64,000 nucleotides of DNA, taken from contig NZ_JAPEPZ010000001.1 of assembly GCF_026339875.1 (NCBI RefSeq), positions 4,030,001 to 4,094,000 on the forward strand. Reading direction: 5' to 3'. This document shows, piece by piece, positions 63,441 through 64,000 of this stretch. The position numbers and the translations under genes were made by a program. Under the pieces are notes generated by a model that saw only the letters and a program-made list of their open reading frames with translations, did no database searches and had not been told where the DNA came from. The first letter of the stretch is position 1, and each line of letters starts with the position of its first letter. The stretch is from Streptomyces sp. NBC_01571. GTDB taxonomy: Bacteria; Actinomycetota; Actinomycetes; Streptomycetales; Streptomycetaceae.

Positions 63441-64000
63441 ATGCGAGCCAGCTCGGTGGGTCGGCGTTGCGTCGGGGCGGTGTGCGCGCTGCTGCTGGCC
63501 GTCACCGCGCTCGCCGGCTGCGATCGCTGGTCGGCCTCCGACGACGCCGAACCCCGCCCGGTGACGACCTCGGCCCGACCCTCCGGCTACGGCGCGGTGT
63601 TCCTCGAGGTCGCCGAGTGCAGTTCCTTCGGGACGACCAGCTTCACCGAGGTGCCCTGCACCAGCGAACGGGCCGCCGCGCGCGTGATCGCCCGCTACGA
63701 CGGCAGGGTCGCCGACGGTCCGCTGTGCCCGCCGGCCACCGACTTCGTCCTGCACATCAGCGAGACCCGGCCCACCGCGGACGAGAACGGCGACGGCGCG
63801 GTCCCGCAGGGCTACGCCTGCATGCGCAAGCTGGAGGCCCCGCACCCCGGTGACCCGGGCGGCGGCGGAGGTCCCCGCACGATCGTCGGCGACTGCGTCT
63901 ACAGCGCGGGCAGCGGTCAGGTCCGCGAGACCGCCTGCGACGGCAAGGGCAGGAAGCCCCCGCAGTACCGGGTGACCTCGGCGGTCGTCGACCGCTCCAA
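63441..64000 (+). CDS. Putative lipoprotein, 3'-truncated by window end
   Basis: The reading frame starts at ATG 63441 behind GGGGGGAAG and stays open to the end of the window (at least 186 residues). A signal peptide with lipobox LAGC (C27) is followed by a mature domain with several cysteines (AECSSFG, VPCTSER, LCPPATDF, YACMRK, GDCVYSAG, TACDGKG). The pattern resembles secreted regulatory-type lipoproteins of streptomycetes without a named family. It begins 111 bp after the GH3 gene. The rest lies beyond the window. Confidence 0.8.
   Translation, partial: MRASSVGRRCVGAVCALLLAVTALAGCDRWSASDDAEPRPVTTSARPSGYGAVFLEVAECSSFGTTSFTEVPCTSERAAARVIARYDGRVADGPLCPPATDFVLHISETRPTADENGDGAVPQGYACMRKLEAPHPGDPGGGGGPRTIVGDCVYSAGSGQVRETACDGKGRKPPQYRVTSAVVDRS

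Overview
The window is chromosomal DNA from a Streptomyces or a very close relative. Coding regions have very high G+C with strong third-position G/C bias, GTG and TTG starts are common, many genes overlap by 4 bases (ATGA/GTGA), and there are chaplin and rodlin genes, which are markers of aerial-hypha-forming streptomycetes. From memory, the block chaplins, rodlins, acyl-CoA ligase, copper ATPase and citrate synthase resembles the SCO2705-SCO2760 part of the S. coelicolor chromosome. This was not checked by alignment. No rRNA, tRNA, CRISPR, transposase or phage module was recognised, so this reads as core or arm-proximal chromosome with locally variable islands.

Layout. (1) 1-7.3 kb: a translationally coupled surface-polysaccharide cluster (O-antigen-ligase-like membrane protein, MurJ-type flippase, NodB deacetylase, GT4 glycosyltransferase, Wzz-like protein, CelD-type acyltransferase) with a convergent secreted GH26 glycanase. 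(2) 8-11.4 kb: the hydrophobic aerial-surface layer, with one long sortase-anchored chaplin, one short chaplin and three rodlins. (3) 11.4-19.4 kb: long-chain acyl-CoA ligase, VWA lipoprotein, an ABC exporter whose ATPase is fused to an Xaa-Pro-peptidase-like hydrolase, and a GNAT. (4) 19.4-28.3 kb: APC permease and a myo-inositol catabolic operon (iolA/mmsA, iolD, iolB, aldolase-like gene, iolC) with a divergent iolE-like gene. (5) 28.3-33.7 kb: a small HTH protein, a zinc alcohol dehydrogenase, and an MMPL exporter divergent from its probable TetR repressor. (6) 33.9-36.7 kb: copper module copZ-copA behind a CsoR-type operator. (7) 37-41 kb: citrate synthase and RecD2 helicase. (8) 41.2-47.2 kb: a ribose-type operon (LacI, RbsA, fused RbsC-RbsB, RbsK, RbsD). 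(9) 47.3-51 kb: lipoprotein, small secreted four-cysteine protein, ArsR-like regulator, DUF937 protein. (10) 51-55.5 kb: a LacI-controlled operon of Gfo/Idh/MocA oxidoreductase, DUF993 aldolase-like protein and TIM-barrel isomerase. (11) 56-64 kb: MarR-GNAT fusion, another TIM-barrel isomerase, hemC, EamA transporter, LysR regulator, secreted GH3 glycosidase and the start of a lipoprotein gene.

The most interesting items are the two domain fusions in transporters (hydrolase-TM-ABC ATPase, and RbsC-TM-RbsB), the polysaccharide export set lying beside the chaplin/rodlin surface genes, the DUF993 carbohydrate operon with a clear LacI operator, and the non-coding leader-like segment between copA and the citrate synthase gene. 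The regulatory sites (CsoR box, duplicated TetR and LacI operators) and hairpin terminators were read directly from the sequence. All functions are inferred from recognised family motifs without a database search.
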